A stretch of DNA of 64,000 nucleotides from CAVVWJ01 sp965652025 (GCA_965652025.1 CBFGTM010000006.1:27779-91778); one strand, 5' to 3'. Positions 15,326 through 25,077 are shown, counted from the stretch's first letter. A program made the numbers and translations. The notes: generated by a model not told the origin, from the sequence alone.

Positions 15326-16492
15326 ATGCCCTGCTGTCATAGAGTTGCCGGCACTTGGCTCAGCCTGCCTCTGTTGCTCACTGCCTGTAGCTCGGGCTCG
15401 GGACCGAGCATCCCCCGGGGCCAGGGAGCTCGCCTGCAGACAGTGGTGACCGGACTGAGCTCTCCGCTCTATGTCACGAGCCCGCCCGGCGATATCAGCC
15501 GGCTTTTCATTGTGGAACAGACCGGGGCCATTCGGATCGTAAAGGATGGCAGCCTCCTGCCTGCTCCATTTATCGACCTGAGCGGACGGATCGTCGCCGG
15601 CGGAGAACAGGGCCTCTTGGGTCTGGCGTTCGATCCGGACTACGCGACCAACGGCAGGTTTGTCGTCCACTATACCGATCCTGCGGGGGACACTCATCTA
15701 TCAACGTTCCAAGTTACTGCCGATCCTGACGTTGCGGATCCGGCCAGCGAACAGGTCATCCTGACTGCTGATCAACCTTATCCCAATCATAACGGTGGAC
15801 AAGTCGTCTTCGGCCCCGATGGCTTCCTCTATTTGGGTCTGGGCGACGGCGGCGCTTCCAACGACCCTGAAGGTCGGGGGCAGGATCTTACCGAGCTGCT
15901 GGGGTCCATCCTGAGACTGGACGTTCCCGGTGGACCGTCCTATGTCGTTCCCCCGGACAATCCTTTCGTCGGTCAGGCCGGGGTGCAACCGGAGATCTGG
16001 AGTTACGGGCTTCGCAACCCCTGGCGATTCAGTTTCGACCGGGCTACCGGAGACCTGTACATCGCAGATGTGGGTCAGAACGCAATCGAGGAAGTGGATG
16101 TGGCCTTAGCTGCTGGTGGGGCCGGGCGAGGCACGAACTACGGCTGGAGTGTGATGGAGGGATCCCATTGCCTGAGCGGGGACCAGTGCGATCAGACCGG
16201 CCTGACGTTGCCGGCGTTCGAGTACAATCACGGCCAGGGCTGCTCCATCACCGGCGGCTACGTCTACCGGGGGGCTGCCATCCCGCAGCTGCAGGGCGTG
16301 TACTTCTTTGGCGACTTTTGCCAGGGCTGGGTCCGCAGCTTTCGCCACTCCATCGAGGGCGCCACCGAACTCAACGACTGGCCTACGCTGCGCCCGGGAG
16401 GCAACATCACCAGCTTTGGGGAGGACAACGCCGGCGAGCTCTACGTCACCACGGCCAATGGCGGAGTCTACAAGGTGGTGCCGGACCCGTAA
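15326..16492 (+). CDS. PQQ-dependent sugar dehydrogenase-like lipoprotein (GDH-B/Yli type)
   Basis: The 388-residue protein has a lipobox in LLLTACSSG and a six-bladed propeller of the glucose/sorbosone dehydrogenase family. Family cues are RLFIVEQTGAIRIV, GEQGLLGLAFDPDY, NHNGGQVVFGPDGFLYLGLGDGG (the catalytic His region and Ca site) and SYGLRNPWRFSFD. These periplasmic quinoproteins oxidise aldose sugars with PQQ. PQQ is also needed by XoxF at 54.6 kb, but the two loci are far apart. Confidence 0.88.
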   Translation: MPCCHRVAGTWLSLPLLLTACSSGSGPSIPRGQGARLQTVVTGLSSPLYVTSPPGDISRLFIVEQTGAIRIVKDGSLLPAPFIDLSGRIVAGGEQGLLGLAFDPDYATNGRFVVHYTDPAGDTHLSTFQVTADPDVADPASEQVILTADQPYPNHNGGQVVFGPDGFLYLGLGDGGASNDPEGRGQDLTELLGSILRLDVPGGPSYVVPPDNPFVGQAGVQPEIWSYGLRNPWRFSFDRATGDLYIADVGQNAIEEVDVALAAGGAGRGTNYGWSVMEGSHCLSGDQCDQTGLTLPAFEYNHGQGCSITGGYVYRGAAIPQLQGVYFFGDFCQGWVRSFRHSIEGATELNDWPTLRPGGNITSFGEDNAGELYVTTANGGVYKVVPDP

Positions 16493-16494
16493 TC

Positions 16495-17424
16495 ATGGCT
16501 GAAACCGCAGCTGGAGAACTGGACCGCGCCGCGATCGAGCGGCTCGGCTCCAAGATTCCCCGATCGATCCGTTTCGGAACTTCGACCTGGAACTATCCTG
16601 GGTGGCAGGGGCTGGTCTATCACCAGGATTATGGGACCAAAGGCGCTGCCGCCCGAATGCTCCGAGAGTATGCGGAGTTTCCTCTGTTCCGGACCGTCGG
16701 GATTGATTCCAGCTACTACGGCCCGCCCACGGAAACAGTGCTCCGGAGCTACGCTGAGCAGCTGCCGCGCGGATTCCCCTGTGTGAGCAAAGTGTGGAGT
16801 CAGATCACGGTACAGACTTTCACCAAGGCTCAGGATGAGGAGAAGGCCGGGAAGGCCAACCCCGACTTCCTCAATCCCGATCTGTTTATCGAGGAGATCT
16901 ACCAGCCGTACCAGCGTCACTTTGCGGACAACACTGGACCTTTCGTCTTCGAATTTCAGACCATCGCGAAGTACAGCAGGATGAGCGCGGAGCGATTTGC
17001 CGATCGGCTGGATGAATTCTTCTCGGCCTTGCCCCGCGATGCTCAGTATGCGGTGGAGGTTCGGAACGAGGAGTTTCTCACTCCCATGTACTTTGCCGTG
17101 CTCCGTGAGCATGGCGTCGCCCACGTGTTCAGCTCCTGGTCCCGAATGCCTCCCATCGGGCACCAGATGGACCTGCCCGGGTCACTCACCGCACCGTTCA
17201 TCATTGCCCGCGCCTTACTTCGGCCCGGACGGACCTACGACGAAGCAGTGGACGCGTTCGCGCCCTATGACCGGATTCGAGAGCCCAACCCGAAACTCAG
17301 ACGGGACCTGGTGCGGCTGGTAGAGATGGCGAAGCAGACCCAGCTTCCGGCCTATCTGCTGGTCAATAATCGCGCCGAGGGAAGCGCCCCCCTGACCATT
17401 GCCGCAATAGCGGAAATGCTATAG
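16495..17424 (+). CDS. DUF72 family TIM-barrel protein
   Basis: The 309-residue protein contains the DUF72 start IRFGTSTWNYPGWQGLVY, the GIDSSYYGPPTE region, and the conserved YAVEVRNEEFLTP and YLLVNNRAEGSAP near the end. The fold is a TIM barrel with a predicted metal site; function is unknown. The ATG lies 2 nt after the preceding stop, so the gene is cotranscribed with the sugar dehydrogenase. Its stop overlaps the antisense epimerase-like gene by 6 nt. Confidence 0.88.
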   Translation: MAETAAGELDRAAIERLGSKIPRSIRFGTSTWNYPGWQGLVYHQDYGTKGAAARMLREYAEFPLFRTVGIDSSYYGPPTETVLRSYAEQLPRGFPCVSKVWSQITVQTFTKAQDEEKAGKANPDFLNPDLFIEEIYQPYQRHFADNTGPFVFEFQTIAKYSRMSAERFADRLDEFFSALPRDAQYAVEVRNEEFLTPMYFAVLREHGVAHVFSSWSRMPPIGHQMDLPGSLTAPFIIARALLRPGRTYDEAVDAFAPYDRIREPNPKLRRDLVRLVEMAKQTQLPAYLLVNNRAEGSAPLTIAAIAEML

Positions 17425-18372
17425 CCACACCTCGAGCGACCACTCCCGCTCTTCCCCCAGTCTCAGCAACTGAGCCGTATGCCACTCCCGTACCGCGATG
17501 TCCAGCCGGTCCGGCGCGCCGATGCACGGTTCCAGCGCCAGGTTGTAATACGGCTTCCGGCCCGGCGGAGCCCAGCCCCTGCAGTTGATCCAGATGCCCA
17601 CCTGGGGGACCTCCTCCCGGCGCACCCTGAACTCGAGTTGTTCGCCCTTGCGTGGGTCGGTGAGCACCATCCGCCCCTCCGGACCCAGATCTCCAAAGAG
17701 TTTGACCGCCCAGGCGCCTTCGGCTGGAAAGGTGAACCGATTCGCTTCCCCGCCGATCGCACCGGGCCAACTCACCACGTCGTCCACGTCGAGGTCGTCC
17801 CTGCCGTGGACCGCGGCGACTTTCACCTGGCTCAATCCAGGTACCTCGAGCACGGAACCGGGTTGCACGTTGAGCAAGGGATGGGAGGACCAGATCCAGG
17901 GAAAGGCCTCGCTGCCGGTGTGGCGAAGGCGGTAGCGAAACCGGGCAACCGGCTCCTCGGGATCCAGGGTGACGTCGCGGTGAAACTCGTAGGGAAACAC
18001 CTGTCCCAGCGCGGATCCGGACAGGGTAGTTCCTGCGGCATGGTCGTAGACGGAGCTGCTCCAGGCAGCGCTCCAGAGCTCGCCATGATCCGGCAGCGCC
18101 TGCCCAGCGAACTTCGAGTCCGGCACCGGACAGGGACCGACCGTAGGGAAGCATTCGTCCCACCCGCCGCTGTCCGCAGTCTCGACATACGATGCGTCCG
18201 GCTGGGGAACTGCCAGCGGAATTTGGTCACTGCGCCAGAGCCACTCTCGGCCGGTGAGACGCCGGAGATTGGTGAGCTTCATTCCAATGGCCGGAACCGC
18301 GACCACCTCGATTTCAGCTGAACGAAGAGCGACCGCCGGAAACCCCGAGACCTTAGTCTGACGGAAGGACAT
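17419..18372 (-). CDS. Aldose 1-epimerase-like protein (galactose mutarotase fold)
   Basis: The 317-residue protein has the supersandwich pattern: AVPAIGMKLTNLRRLTGREWLWRSD near the start, GGWDECFPTVGPCP in the substrate loop, and a late PYYNLALEPCIGAPD carrying the conserved Glu. The usual catalytic His is probably the one in ALPDHGELW. The substrate is uncertain. The ATG overlaps the stop of the cyclase gene by 20 nt on the same strand. Confidence 0.75.
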   Translation of the reverse strand: MSFRQTKVSGFPAVALRSAEIEVVAVPAIGMKLTNLRRLTGREWLWRSDQIPLAVPQPDASYVETADSGGWDECFPTVGPCPVPDSKFAGQALPDHGELWSAAWSSSVYDHAAGTTLSGSALGQVFPYEFHRDVTLDPEEPVARFRYRLRHTGSEAFPWIWSSHPLLNVQPGSVLEVPGLSQVKVAAVHGRDDLDVDDVVSWPGAIGGEANRFTFPAEGAWAVKLFGDLGPEGRMVLTDPRKGEQLEFRVRREEVPQVGIWINCRGWAPPGRKPYYNLALEPCIGAPDRLDIAVREWHTAQLLRLGEEREWSLEVWL

Positions 18373-19027
18373 GAGCGAACGCCCGGACCGGCCAGCTACC
18401 GAATCCGGCCACCTTCGCGGGGACGGCAAAGAATTGAAAGCCCGCTGCGGGGAGGGCCCCGAGGTTGCAGAGATGCTCCACGATCGGCACATCGGCCCCG
18501 AGCAACGTCGAGTGGACCGGACGCGCCGAATCTCCGGTGTCGTCGATGTTGAGGGAGTCTATCCCGACCAGCGTGACTTCCTGTTCCAGCAGGTACTGGG
18601 CGGTCTCGGCCGTGAGATAGGGATGTCCTGACAAGTAGCGGTCGGTACGCCAGTGGGTATCCCAGCCGGTCTGGACCAGGACCGCCTTGCGTCTGACAGA
18701 GACGCCTTTGAATGCCGCGGGTGAGATGGCTCGCCTCGAGCCGGGCGAGACTCTTACCACCACTGCATCCAGAGCGGCCAGCGACTCGAGCGACAGCTGC
18801 GCGAGATCCTTACCGCCGACGTAGCGATGGAAGGGGGAGTCCACATAGGTGCCGGTGTTGGCCACCATTTCGATCTTGCCGATCTGGAACTCCACTCCCT
18901 CCGCGTAGTGGCTGCGGGAGGCCTCCCGGCTCAGGTAATCACAGATGATGGGCCCCGGGAGCCCGGGATACGTGGTCATCCCGTGCTCGATCGTGTGGCT
19001 GAGATCTACCAGGCGGGTCTTACCCAA
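18353..19027 (-). CDS. Cyclase family protein (KynB/isatin hydrolase fold)
   Basis: The 224-residue protein begins LVDLSHTIEHGMTTYPGLP, the family start, and has the metal-binding segment NTGTYVDSPFHRY. In KynB-type enzymes this reads HxGTHxDxPxH. Here two His are replaced by Asn and Tyr, so the metal site differs from kynurenine formamidase and the substrate is unknown. A TTG at 19027 (caa on the plus strand) overlaps the ispH stop and gives the expected N-terminus. Confidence 0.8.
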   Translation of the reverse strand: MGKTRLVDLSHTIEHGMTTYPGLPGPIICDYLSREASRSHYAEGVEFQIGKIEMVANTGTYVDSPFHRYVGGKDLAQLSLESLAALDAVVVRVSPGSRRAISPAAFKGVSVRRKAVLVQTGWDTHWRTDRYLSGHPYLTAETAQYLLEQEVTLVGIDSLNIDDTGDSARPVHSTLLGADVPIVEHLCNLGALPAAGFQFFAVPAKVAGFGSWPVRAFAHVLPSD

Positions 19028-20222
19028 GCACCGCTTCCACGTCCACCCCCGCCACCGAGCAGATCCGCGCCACGGTCTCTCCCACCTTGTTGTTTGGGGT
19101 CGAGGCACCGGCGGTTATCCCGACAACTCTGGCCTCGCCTAGCCAGCGCTCTGCCGTCATCTCGCCCTTGGTCCCGATCGGCTGGTGCCGAATCGTGCCG
19201 GTGGTGACGTCGATAGCGTCGGCATCCTCGATGTGGAAGGTCGTTACTCCGTGCTGGTGCACCAGAGCGGCAAGGTGGCAGGTGTTGCTGGAGTTGTATC
19301 CGCCCACCACAATCATCAGGTCGAGTGGCTCCTCCATCAGCGCCAGCACCGCGTCCTGCCGCTCCTGGGTGGCGGAACAGATGGTATCGAAGGAGCGGAA
19401 GTGCTGGTCCACATTCTCCGGCCCGTATCGGCGAGCCATGCTCTTCTTGATCTCCTCCGCAATTGCGAGGGATTCACCCGAGAGCATCGTCGTCTGATTA
19501 GCCAAGCCCACTCGGGCGAGATCCCGCTCGAAGTCGAAGCCCGGTGAGACCGCGCCGCCGAAGCGCTCCTGAATCGAGGAGACGTCGCCCCCCCGCTCGA
19601 TGAAGTCGCATATCAGGCGCGCCTCATCCATGTCGAAGACCACCAGGTAGCGGCCTCCGGGATATTTCATGACCTGGCTGGCGGTTGCCTTGGTCTCCTC
19701 ATGGTAGTGCTTGCCGTGGATGATCGCGGTGTAACCATCCCGGGCATAGCTCTCAACCCGCTTCCAGACGTTCAGGACCGATCCGCAGGTCGTGTCCACC
19801 AGCACACAGCCAATGGCCCGAAGCTCTTCGAAATCTCTGATCGTCACTCCGAATGCCGGCATGATCACCACGTCATCCGGCGTAACCCCGGAAAAGTCGA
19901 AGCCATCCCGGTGCTGACCCAGAATGGTTATGCCCATTGCCCGCAGCTTCTCGTTTACATGGGGATTATGAATGATCTCCCCCACCAGGAAGAGCCGGCG
20001 GTCGGGGAACTTGGTTCGGGTCTCGTAGGCGTACTCCACTGCCCGGTCGACCCCATAACAGAACCCGAATTCGCGGGCCAGCCGGAAGGTTAGGTGGCCA
20101 ACCTCGAGCCGGTAGCCCCGGTTCTTCAGGGCCTCCACCAGGCCGCTGTGATAGTCGGCCGTGAGCCGGCCGGCGATCTCGTTCTTGAGCCCGAAGCCCT
20201 TGCGGAAGTAGGTCTTCTCCAT
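19020..20222 (-). CDS. ispH: 4-hydroxy-3-methylbut-2-enyl diphosphate reductase, long form
   Basis: IspH makes IPP and DMAPP in the last step of the MEP isoprenoid pathway using a 4Fe-4S cluster. The three cluster Cys appear in GFCYGVDRAV, DTTCGSVLNV and SSNTCHLAAL. The active-site residues include the Glu in HQHGVTTFHIEDAD and the His in EIIHNPHVN. At 400 residues with the N-terminal FRKGFGLKNEIAG extension it resembles the cyanobacterial/plant type rather than the ~315-residue E. coli form. The ATG at 20222 is chosen for that extension. Confidence 0.93.
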   Translation of the reverse strand: MEKTYFRKGFGLKNEIAGRLTADYHSGLVEALKNRGYRLEVGHLTFRLAREFGFCYGVDRAVEYAYETRTKFPDRRLFLVGEIIHNPHVNEKLRAMGITILGQHRDGFDFSGVTPDDVVIMPAFGVTIRDFEELRAIGCVLVDTTCGSVLNVWKRVESYARDGYTAIIHGKHYHEETKATASQVMKYPGGRYLVVFDMDEARLICDFIERGGDVSSIQERFGGAVSPGFDFERDLARVGLANQTTMLSGESLAIAEEIKKSMARRYGPENVDQHFRSFDTICSATQERQDAVLALMEEPLDLMIVVGGYNSSNTCHLAALVHQHGVTTFHIEDADAIDVTTGTIRHQPIGTKGEMTAERWLGEARVVGITAGASTPNNKVGETVARICSVAGVDVEAVLG

Positions 20223-20226
20223 GGGC

Positions 20227-20787
20227 TCAATGTACACCGGTGTCAGGACCCTCAGCAGCTTTCTCGGGCAGCGTATCGGCGGGCGAATTTTCCGGCTCGC
20301 AGCCGAGAGAATCGGGTTGCACCAGTAGATCACGAAAGGTTCCCGTCATCACGATTCGCTGGGTGTCGACGACAGATCGGGCTCGGGCACCCACCCGTCC
20401 GGAGAACCGGCCCGAGCTCGTGCGCTGCAGGACAACTTGGCCACTATCACCCCGAAAGCCCTGGATCACGCTCTTGGTTGGCCACCGTGCCGCCACTGCG
20501 GCGGCCGGAGGAATCGACTCGGCCCTGGCGGGCGCAACCACGCCGTAGGTCCCGGGAGTGAGCGCCTTTTCGGGGTATAGAGCGAGCGCAATTCCGGTAT
20601 CGCCCCGCACGGTCTGGATGGCGAGTACCCGCCGGAGCTCGCACCAAGTCGCGGTTGCGAGTCCGGAGAGCTGGCCCTTGCTCGAGCCTTTCCATTGCAC
20701 CTCCAGATGGCCCGGTCCATTCGATCGTCCGGGAGCTTCCCGGCATGCTATGACCAGGAGAAAGCAGAGCGAGACTCGCAGCTTCAT
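20227..20787 (-). CDS. Hypothetical lipoprotein
   Basis: The 186-residue protein starts MKLRVSLCFLLVIACREAP, a signal peptide with a lipidatable Cys. The mature part is beta-rich (GQLSGLATATWCELRRVLAIQTVRGD, SGRFSGRVGARARSV) and ends in an acidic tail. No family was recognised. It lies 4 nt upstream of ispH on the same strand and may be cotranscribed with it. Confidence 0.65.
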   Translation of the reverse strand: MKLRVSLCFLLVIACREAPGRSNGPGHLEVQWKGSSKGQLSGLATATWCELRRVLAIQTVRGDTGIALALYPEKALTPGTYGVVAPARAESIPPAAAVAARWPTKSVIQGFRGDSGQVVLQRTSSGRFSGRVGARARSVVDTQRIVMTGTFRDLLVQPDSLGCEPENSPADTLPEKAAEGPDTGVH

Positions 20788-20934
20788 GGCGCTCAGGTTA
20801 GACCTCGCACAGGATCGAGGGGTAACCCCATTGTACTCGATCAGTCCAGCGGCCGCTTGTGCCGAAAGCCGCCGGAGGTCCGGCGGCAATGGTTGGGCCT
20901 GGTTTGTGGTTGGAAAGTCGCGCGGGGGCAATAC

Positions 20935-21390
20935 CTACGTGGTCTGGGCCCACCTGGTCCGGCCGTCGCGGTGGAGGCCGTAGGCCTTGAGCCGGCGCCA
21001 CAGCGTGGTGCGGCTGATTCCCAGCGACCGCGCGGTCTCAGCCAGCTTCCAACTGTGGGCGTCGAGCGTCTTGACGATGGCTTCTTTTTCCCGGGCGGCC
21101 AGGGTGGTGGGCCCAGCCAGGCCAGGGATAAACATGGCCTCCCCCAACTCCAGGCCTCCCACCCGCAGGGGGCGTAGCCGGCCGCCCAGGGCGGCCAGAC
21201 GGGGCTGAAGATCAGGTGCACCCTCGAAGAGGTCCATTCCGGAAAAGGCCTCGCGGGCGGGTTGATTGGCGTAGAGGAGCCTTCCCTCCACGTCGAAAAC
21301 AACCACCCCTTCGCTGAAGCCATCCAGCAGGGCCTTGGCAAGTGGTGAGAAAACGGATGGCAAAGGACTCACGGACAAGGTATCTGGCAT
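20935..21390 (-). CDS. PAS-like sensor with Fis-type helix-turn-helix
   Basis: Residues 18-55 resemble a PAS start (LLDGFSEGVVVFDVEGRLLYANQPAREAF). Residues 98-140 carry a Fis-family helix-turn-helix, ETARSLGISRTTLWRRLKAYGL, as at the end of sigma54 activators. There is no AAA+ domain between them, so it cannot be a classical sigma54 activator and may act as a small ligand-responsive DNA-binding protein. Targets are unknown. It is transcribed separately from the DMT gene, 131 nt away. Confidence 0.8.
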   Translation of the reverse strand: MPDTLSVSPLPSVFSPLAKALLDGFSEGVVVFDVEGRLLYANQPAREAFSGMDLFEGAPDLQPRLAALGGRLRPLRVGGLELGEAMFIPGLAGPTTLAAREKEAIVKTLDAHSWKLAETARSLGISRTTLWRRLKAYGLHRDGRTRWAQTT

Positions 21391-21521
21391 AGTTCAAAGA
21401 TACGGAGCAGTGGATGGACTGGTTTCTGAATGAGTTCCGGCGCAGGCCAGGATCCGACCATTGTGCCGTTCAACTACTTAGACGCCCGGGGGGCATCGTG
21501 GTGCACAATGAGTCGTCCGCC

Positions 21522-22454
21522 CTATTCGCCCACCGGCTCGAGGGGTATTTCCCGACGCTGTCGAAGCTCGGCCAGGATGACCAGCCCCAGCCCGGCAAAG
21601 ATCGACAGGCCGGCTGCAACTGCCCGTGGGGTGAGGTGTTCCCCCTCGAGAATCAGGGGGGCAACCGCCGCTGCAAAGAGTGGCTGGAGGTAGATGTATC
21701 CCGCTACCAGGTTGGAGGAGACCCGCCGCAGAGCCCAGATGTTGAGCAGGTAGGTCAGGATAGTTGCGAAGACAACGATGTAGACCACCCACCACCACAC
21801 GTAGCTCGGGACGGAAGAAAATGCGAAGCTGGTCGCGGCCCCGATTCCCAGCGGAAGCACCCCCAGAGATGCGAAGAACATCACATAGAAGCTGACCGTG
21901 ATCGATCCGTAGCGGCTGAACACCTCCTTGGAATACACGAAATAGGCGGCATAGCAGATCATGCCGAGCACGATGAGCGCATTCCCCAGCGCTACGTCGG
22001 GAGCGAGCGAGATCCGGTCCGGACCGATCAGGTACACCGTGCCCACGGCGGCCAGCCCAATTCCGATGAGCAACAGCGGAGAGGCCTTCTCTCTCCCGCT
22101 CAGAATGGAGCCGAGCACGGTAAATACGGGGACTGTCGTTACCAGGATGGTGGCGTTGATGGCCGTGGTGTGGCGCAGCCCGTACAGGAACAAGGTTTGA
22201 TTGGCGGCAATACCCAGCATGCCGAGCACCGCCAGGCGTCTCAGGTTTCGGCGGTCCGCGATCCACTGACCGCCCGCCAACCAGTTCACCACCCAGAGTA
22301 CCAGGGCGGCACCCAGGACCCTGAAGGAGACCAGAGCGCCGGCGGGGAATCGGGGCAGGACGTACCGGCCCGCCACCGCCAGGCTGGCGAATAGAAGCTG
22401 GACCACCACCAGCACCAGGTGAACCAGCGGCTGCACCGAACCCCGTGGCCTCAA
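21522..22454 (-). CDS. EamA/DMT-superfamily permease
   Basis: The 310-residue protein shows about ten hydrophobic segments in two EamA halves. The first includes FRVLGAALVLWVVNWLAGG and GLRHTTAINATILVTTVPVFTVL; the second includes ALIVLGMICYAAYFVYSKEV and VAGYIYLQPLFAAAVAPLILEGE. These are inner-membrane drug/metabolite exporters. It follows the helicase gene by 5 nt on the same strand, so the two are likely cotranscribed. Confidence 0.88.
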   Translation of the reverse strand: MRPRGSVQPLVHLVLVVVQLLFASLAVAGRYVLPRFPAGALVSFRVLGAALVLWVVNWLAGGQWIADRRNLRRLAVLGMLGIAANQTLFLYGLRHTTAINATILVTTVPVFTVLGSILSGREKASPLLLIGIGLAAVGTVYLIGPDRISLAPDVALGNALIVLGMICYAAYFVYSKEVFSRYGSITVSFYVMFFASLGVLPLGIGAATSFAFSSVPSYVWWWVVYIVVFATILTYLLNIWALRRVSSNLVAGYIYLQPLFAAAVAPLILEGEHLTPRAVAAGLSIFAGLGLVILAELRQRREIPLEPVGE

Positions 22455-22459
22455 TCGGC

Positions 22460-25066
22460 CTAGCGCCGACGGTGCGGCGGTCTGTGGCGATTACCCCGGC
22501 GGGCGCGAGGCCGCCGCCCTCCCCTGCGGTGGTGCGCGCCTCCTTCGTCCTCCTCGGCCGTCCGGGGCGCGTGGCGGAGCAGGTGTTGCAGCGCCGGAAT
22601 GGTATCGGCGAGGAGCGGTGGGTGCCGGCCGCGCTGGACGGCGAACCGAAGTGGCCGGTCGAGCCGGGGCAGCTCGTCGGCTCGAAGACGCCGGGCCTGT
22701 CCCTCCCGCAGGCGGACCCGGGCGACACCTTCACCATTCTGAATCTCGTAATCCAGCGGGACGGCATCCCCTTTCAAGTGCACACGCTGAGGCAGAGCTT
22801 CCAGCCTCTCCCGGGTAGACGCATCGACCAGTTCCGCGGGATTCAGGGCGAATCGGGTGCGGAGGAACTGCTCCCAACTGGTCGCGCCATCCAGTTGGCG
22901 CCGGAGCAGGGCTCGAAGTGAGCCGGGTGAGACCGACGGCAACGTGCCGCCCGAGCGTCGCCAGAGCTCGTCCAGCTCAGCCAGAGTCCGCCGCAGGCGA
23001 CCCTGGTCGGGGTGCTGAGTCTCGCCCTGCACCAGGGCCGCTGCGAGTGCGTCACCAGCCTGCTCCGCCAGCTCGGCTGGGAATTCCCCCTCGATCACCT
23101 CGACTTCGGTGTCCAACTCGAACCCGAAATAGGTCCTTCGCCGCTCGATGATCAACCGTTGGTGTTTGCGGGGACCGGCAAGCACGACCTGGGGAGGACC
23201 CAATGAGGCGTATCTACGGACCAGGTCATAGGAAAGAGTGGTTCCCTCGATCGACGCGCGGGGGACGCCGAACCGGTCGGCAAAGTATCTCAGGTTCCCC
23301 GCGACAGCACCCCAGCTCCCGGCTACGGACGTCCTGGATACCCGGGCTTCCTGGCCGTCGGCGGTGTGCTCGTCGATTACCAGATCGAAAGGCATGATTC
23401 GGGCGACCAGATCGGACCAGCGCCGGCGGATGTCCTTGGAGGCGTAGGGAAGCTGCTTCGGCAGCGGGAGCTCCAGCGAGCGATAGACCGAGGCAACGCC
23501 GAGCGCTGTGTCCTCGATGGCCTTGACCAGAACGCCCCGGCGTTCGGCCCATTCCTCCAGCTGGTCCTCAAACAGATGGCGCGGAAGCCCGTACACTTCA
23601 CCCAGATAGCCATGCTGGTTCACGGCCTCCGCATACAGGTTGTAGGCGGTCAGGTGGTCGCTGCCATTGACGATGACGCCGTGCAGGTCGCGCTCCTCTC
23701 GGGTCATCCGGTGCAGTGAGTCGATGTTGGAACACACCGCCGTCATCGGAATCAATTCGGCGTCGGAATGGACCAGGAGCTCGCCCCAGGTCCGCTCCAC
23801 CGGCAGGGCCTCGACCTCTCTTCCGTAGGGGGTCAGCCGACCTTGCTCGATCAGGCCCCGGCTGGTCAGCAGCGCGATTGCCTTGCTGTACCCTGCCCGG
23901 TCGAGTGGCACCGGCAGATCGAGGTCCCGGGCATCCACCGCCAAAGCGGCGCAGGTGATCGCCACCCGCTCCGCGTCGCCGGCCAGCTGGAACTCTGGCG
24001 GAGTGGGGCGAAGCGCCTCGAACACGAGGTCCCGGTCGCTGAGGATGACCACCTCCCCATTGGGCACCCGGCCGTGCACCCGTCCTGCCATCTGGAGAAT
24101 CTCATTGGCGCCGAGATAGAGCCGGTGGAGGACGTTCCGTCCGCGGTCGACCACGTTCCCATAGCGGGCATCATAGATCACCACGGTATCGAGGCCGCGA
24201 ACGTTCAGGGCGGATTGACCGGCCGCGGTCATTGCCAGCAGGAAGGGACGGGGTACCTCGTCCTCGAGGAAGGGGCGAATCACCCGAATCGGCTCTCCCC
24301 CGTGATAAAACGCCGTGGTGAGACGGGGCCATTGTTCACCCAGGCTCGCGGCCAGTTTCTCGACCTCCGCCCGGGTGGGGACGAACGCCGCCACGCCGCG
24401 TTTCTCCTTCATGATGCGGCGGATGTACCGGTCGTTGAAGAACTCTTCGGGCTGCTGCGGCAGGACCTGGACCCTGGCCTTGAGGGCAGGATCGAACGCC
24501 TGAGTGACCATCACCTCGGAGCTATCCAGATACTCGGCGTAGAACGTGGGATCCACCGTCGCGCTGAGCCAGATGAACCGGCAGCCGGCCCGCTTGCCGA
24601 GCGCCAGGCAAAGCTCCAGCTCGGCAGACGTCTGATGAATCTCGTCCACTATGATGGTATCCCGGCCGGTGATCAGATCGTCCTCGAACCAGCGGCGGGC
24701 GATACCGGTGGTCACGATCACCACATTCCACTTCGGGGTCTCTGGAGTCGCTTCGCGCTCCCGATTTACCACCCCGGCGTAGATCGGCTCCTGGAGGATG
24801 GATTCAGAAATGGGGCGGATACCGAGAGTCTTTCCGGTACCGGTACCGGCCACGATGCCGAAAGCCAACCCCCGTCCCGCCCAATCCCGTAGCTCGGAGC
24901 CGTGTTCCCGCTCGAGCACCGTGTCCACCTGCAGCGCAAGAGCCAGCTCGATGGTTTCGCACGCGGCTCGAGTGGGCGCAATGACGAGGATGCGGCCTTT
25001 GGGGTGGGGAGCGTGTCGGTAAGCGTCTGGATCGGGCGGGAGATGGTGATCGCGGGCAGGGTGCAT
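22460..25066 (-). CDS. DEIH-box superfamily 2 helicase
   Basis: The 868-residue protein has Walker A GTGTGKT (74-80), DEIH (141-144), motif III SAT (168-170) and motif VI QMAGRVHGR (325-333), as in the DEAH/HrpA-HrpB RNA helicase group. An APTRAACETI stretch looking like motif Ia lies at residues 30-39, before Walker A rather than after it. The long C-terminal half has no domain I recognise and ends in a strongly basic Arg/His-rich tail, probably for nucleic-acid binding. HrpB-like function is likely but not proven. Confidence 0.8.
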   Translation of the reverse strand: MHPARDHHLPPDPDAYRHAPHPKGRILVIAPTRAACETIELALALQVDTVLEREHGSELRDWAGRGLAFGIVAGTGTGKTLGIRPISESILQEPIYAGVVNREREATPETPKWNVVIVTTGIARRWFEDDLITGRDTIIVDEIHQTSAELELCLALGKRAGCRFIWLSATVDPTFYAEYLDSSEVMVTQAFDPALKARVQVLPQQPEEFFNDRYIRRIMKEKRGVAAFVPTRAEVEKLAASLGEQWPRLTTAFYHGGEPIRVIRPFLEDEVPRPFLLAMTAAGQSALNVRGLDTVVIYDARYGNVVDRGRNVLHRLYLGANEILQMAGRVHGRVPNGEVVILSDRDLVFEALRPTPPEFQLAGDAERVAITCAALAVDARDLDLPVPLDRAGYSKAIALLTSRGLIEQGRLTPYGREVEALPVERTWGELLVHSDAELIPMTAVCSNIDSLHRMTREERDLHGVIVNGSDHLTAYNLYAEAVNQHGYLGEVYGLPRHLFEDQLEEWAERRGVLVKAIEDTALGVASVYRSLELPLPKQLPYASKDIRRRWSDLVARIMPFDLVIDEHTADGQEARVSRTSVAGSWGAVAGNLRYFADRFGVPRASIEGTTLSYDLVRRYASLGPPQVVLAGPRKHQRLIIERRRTYFGFELDTEVEVIEGEFPAELAEQAGDALAAALVQGETQHPDQGRLRRTLAELDELWRRSGGTLPSVSPGSLRALLRRQLDGATSWEQFLRTRFALNPAELVDASTRERLEALPQRVHLKGDAVPLDYEIQNGEGVARVRLREGQARRLRADELPRLDRPLRFAVQRGRHPPLLADTIPALQHLLRHAPRTAEEDEGGAHHRRGGRRPRARRGNRHRPPHRRR

Positions 25067-25077
25067 GCGTAAAGGAA

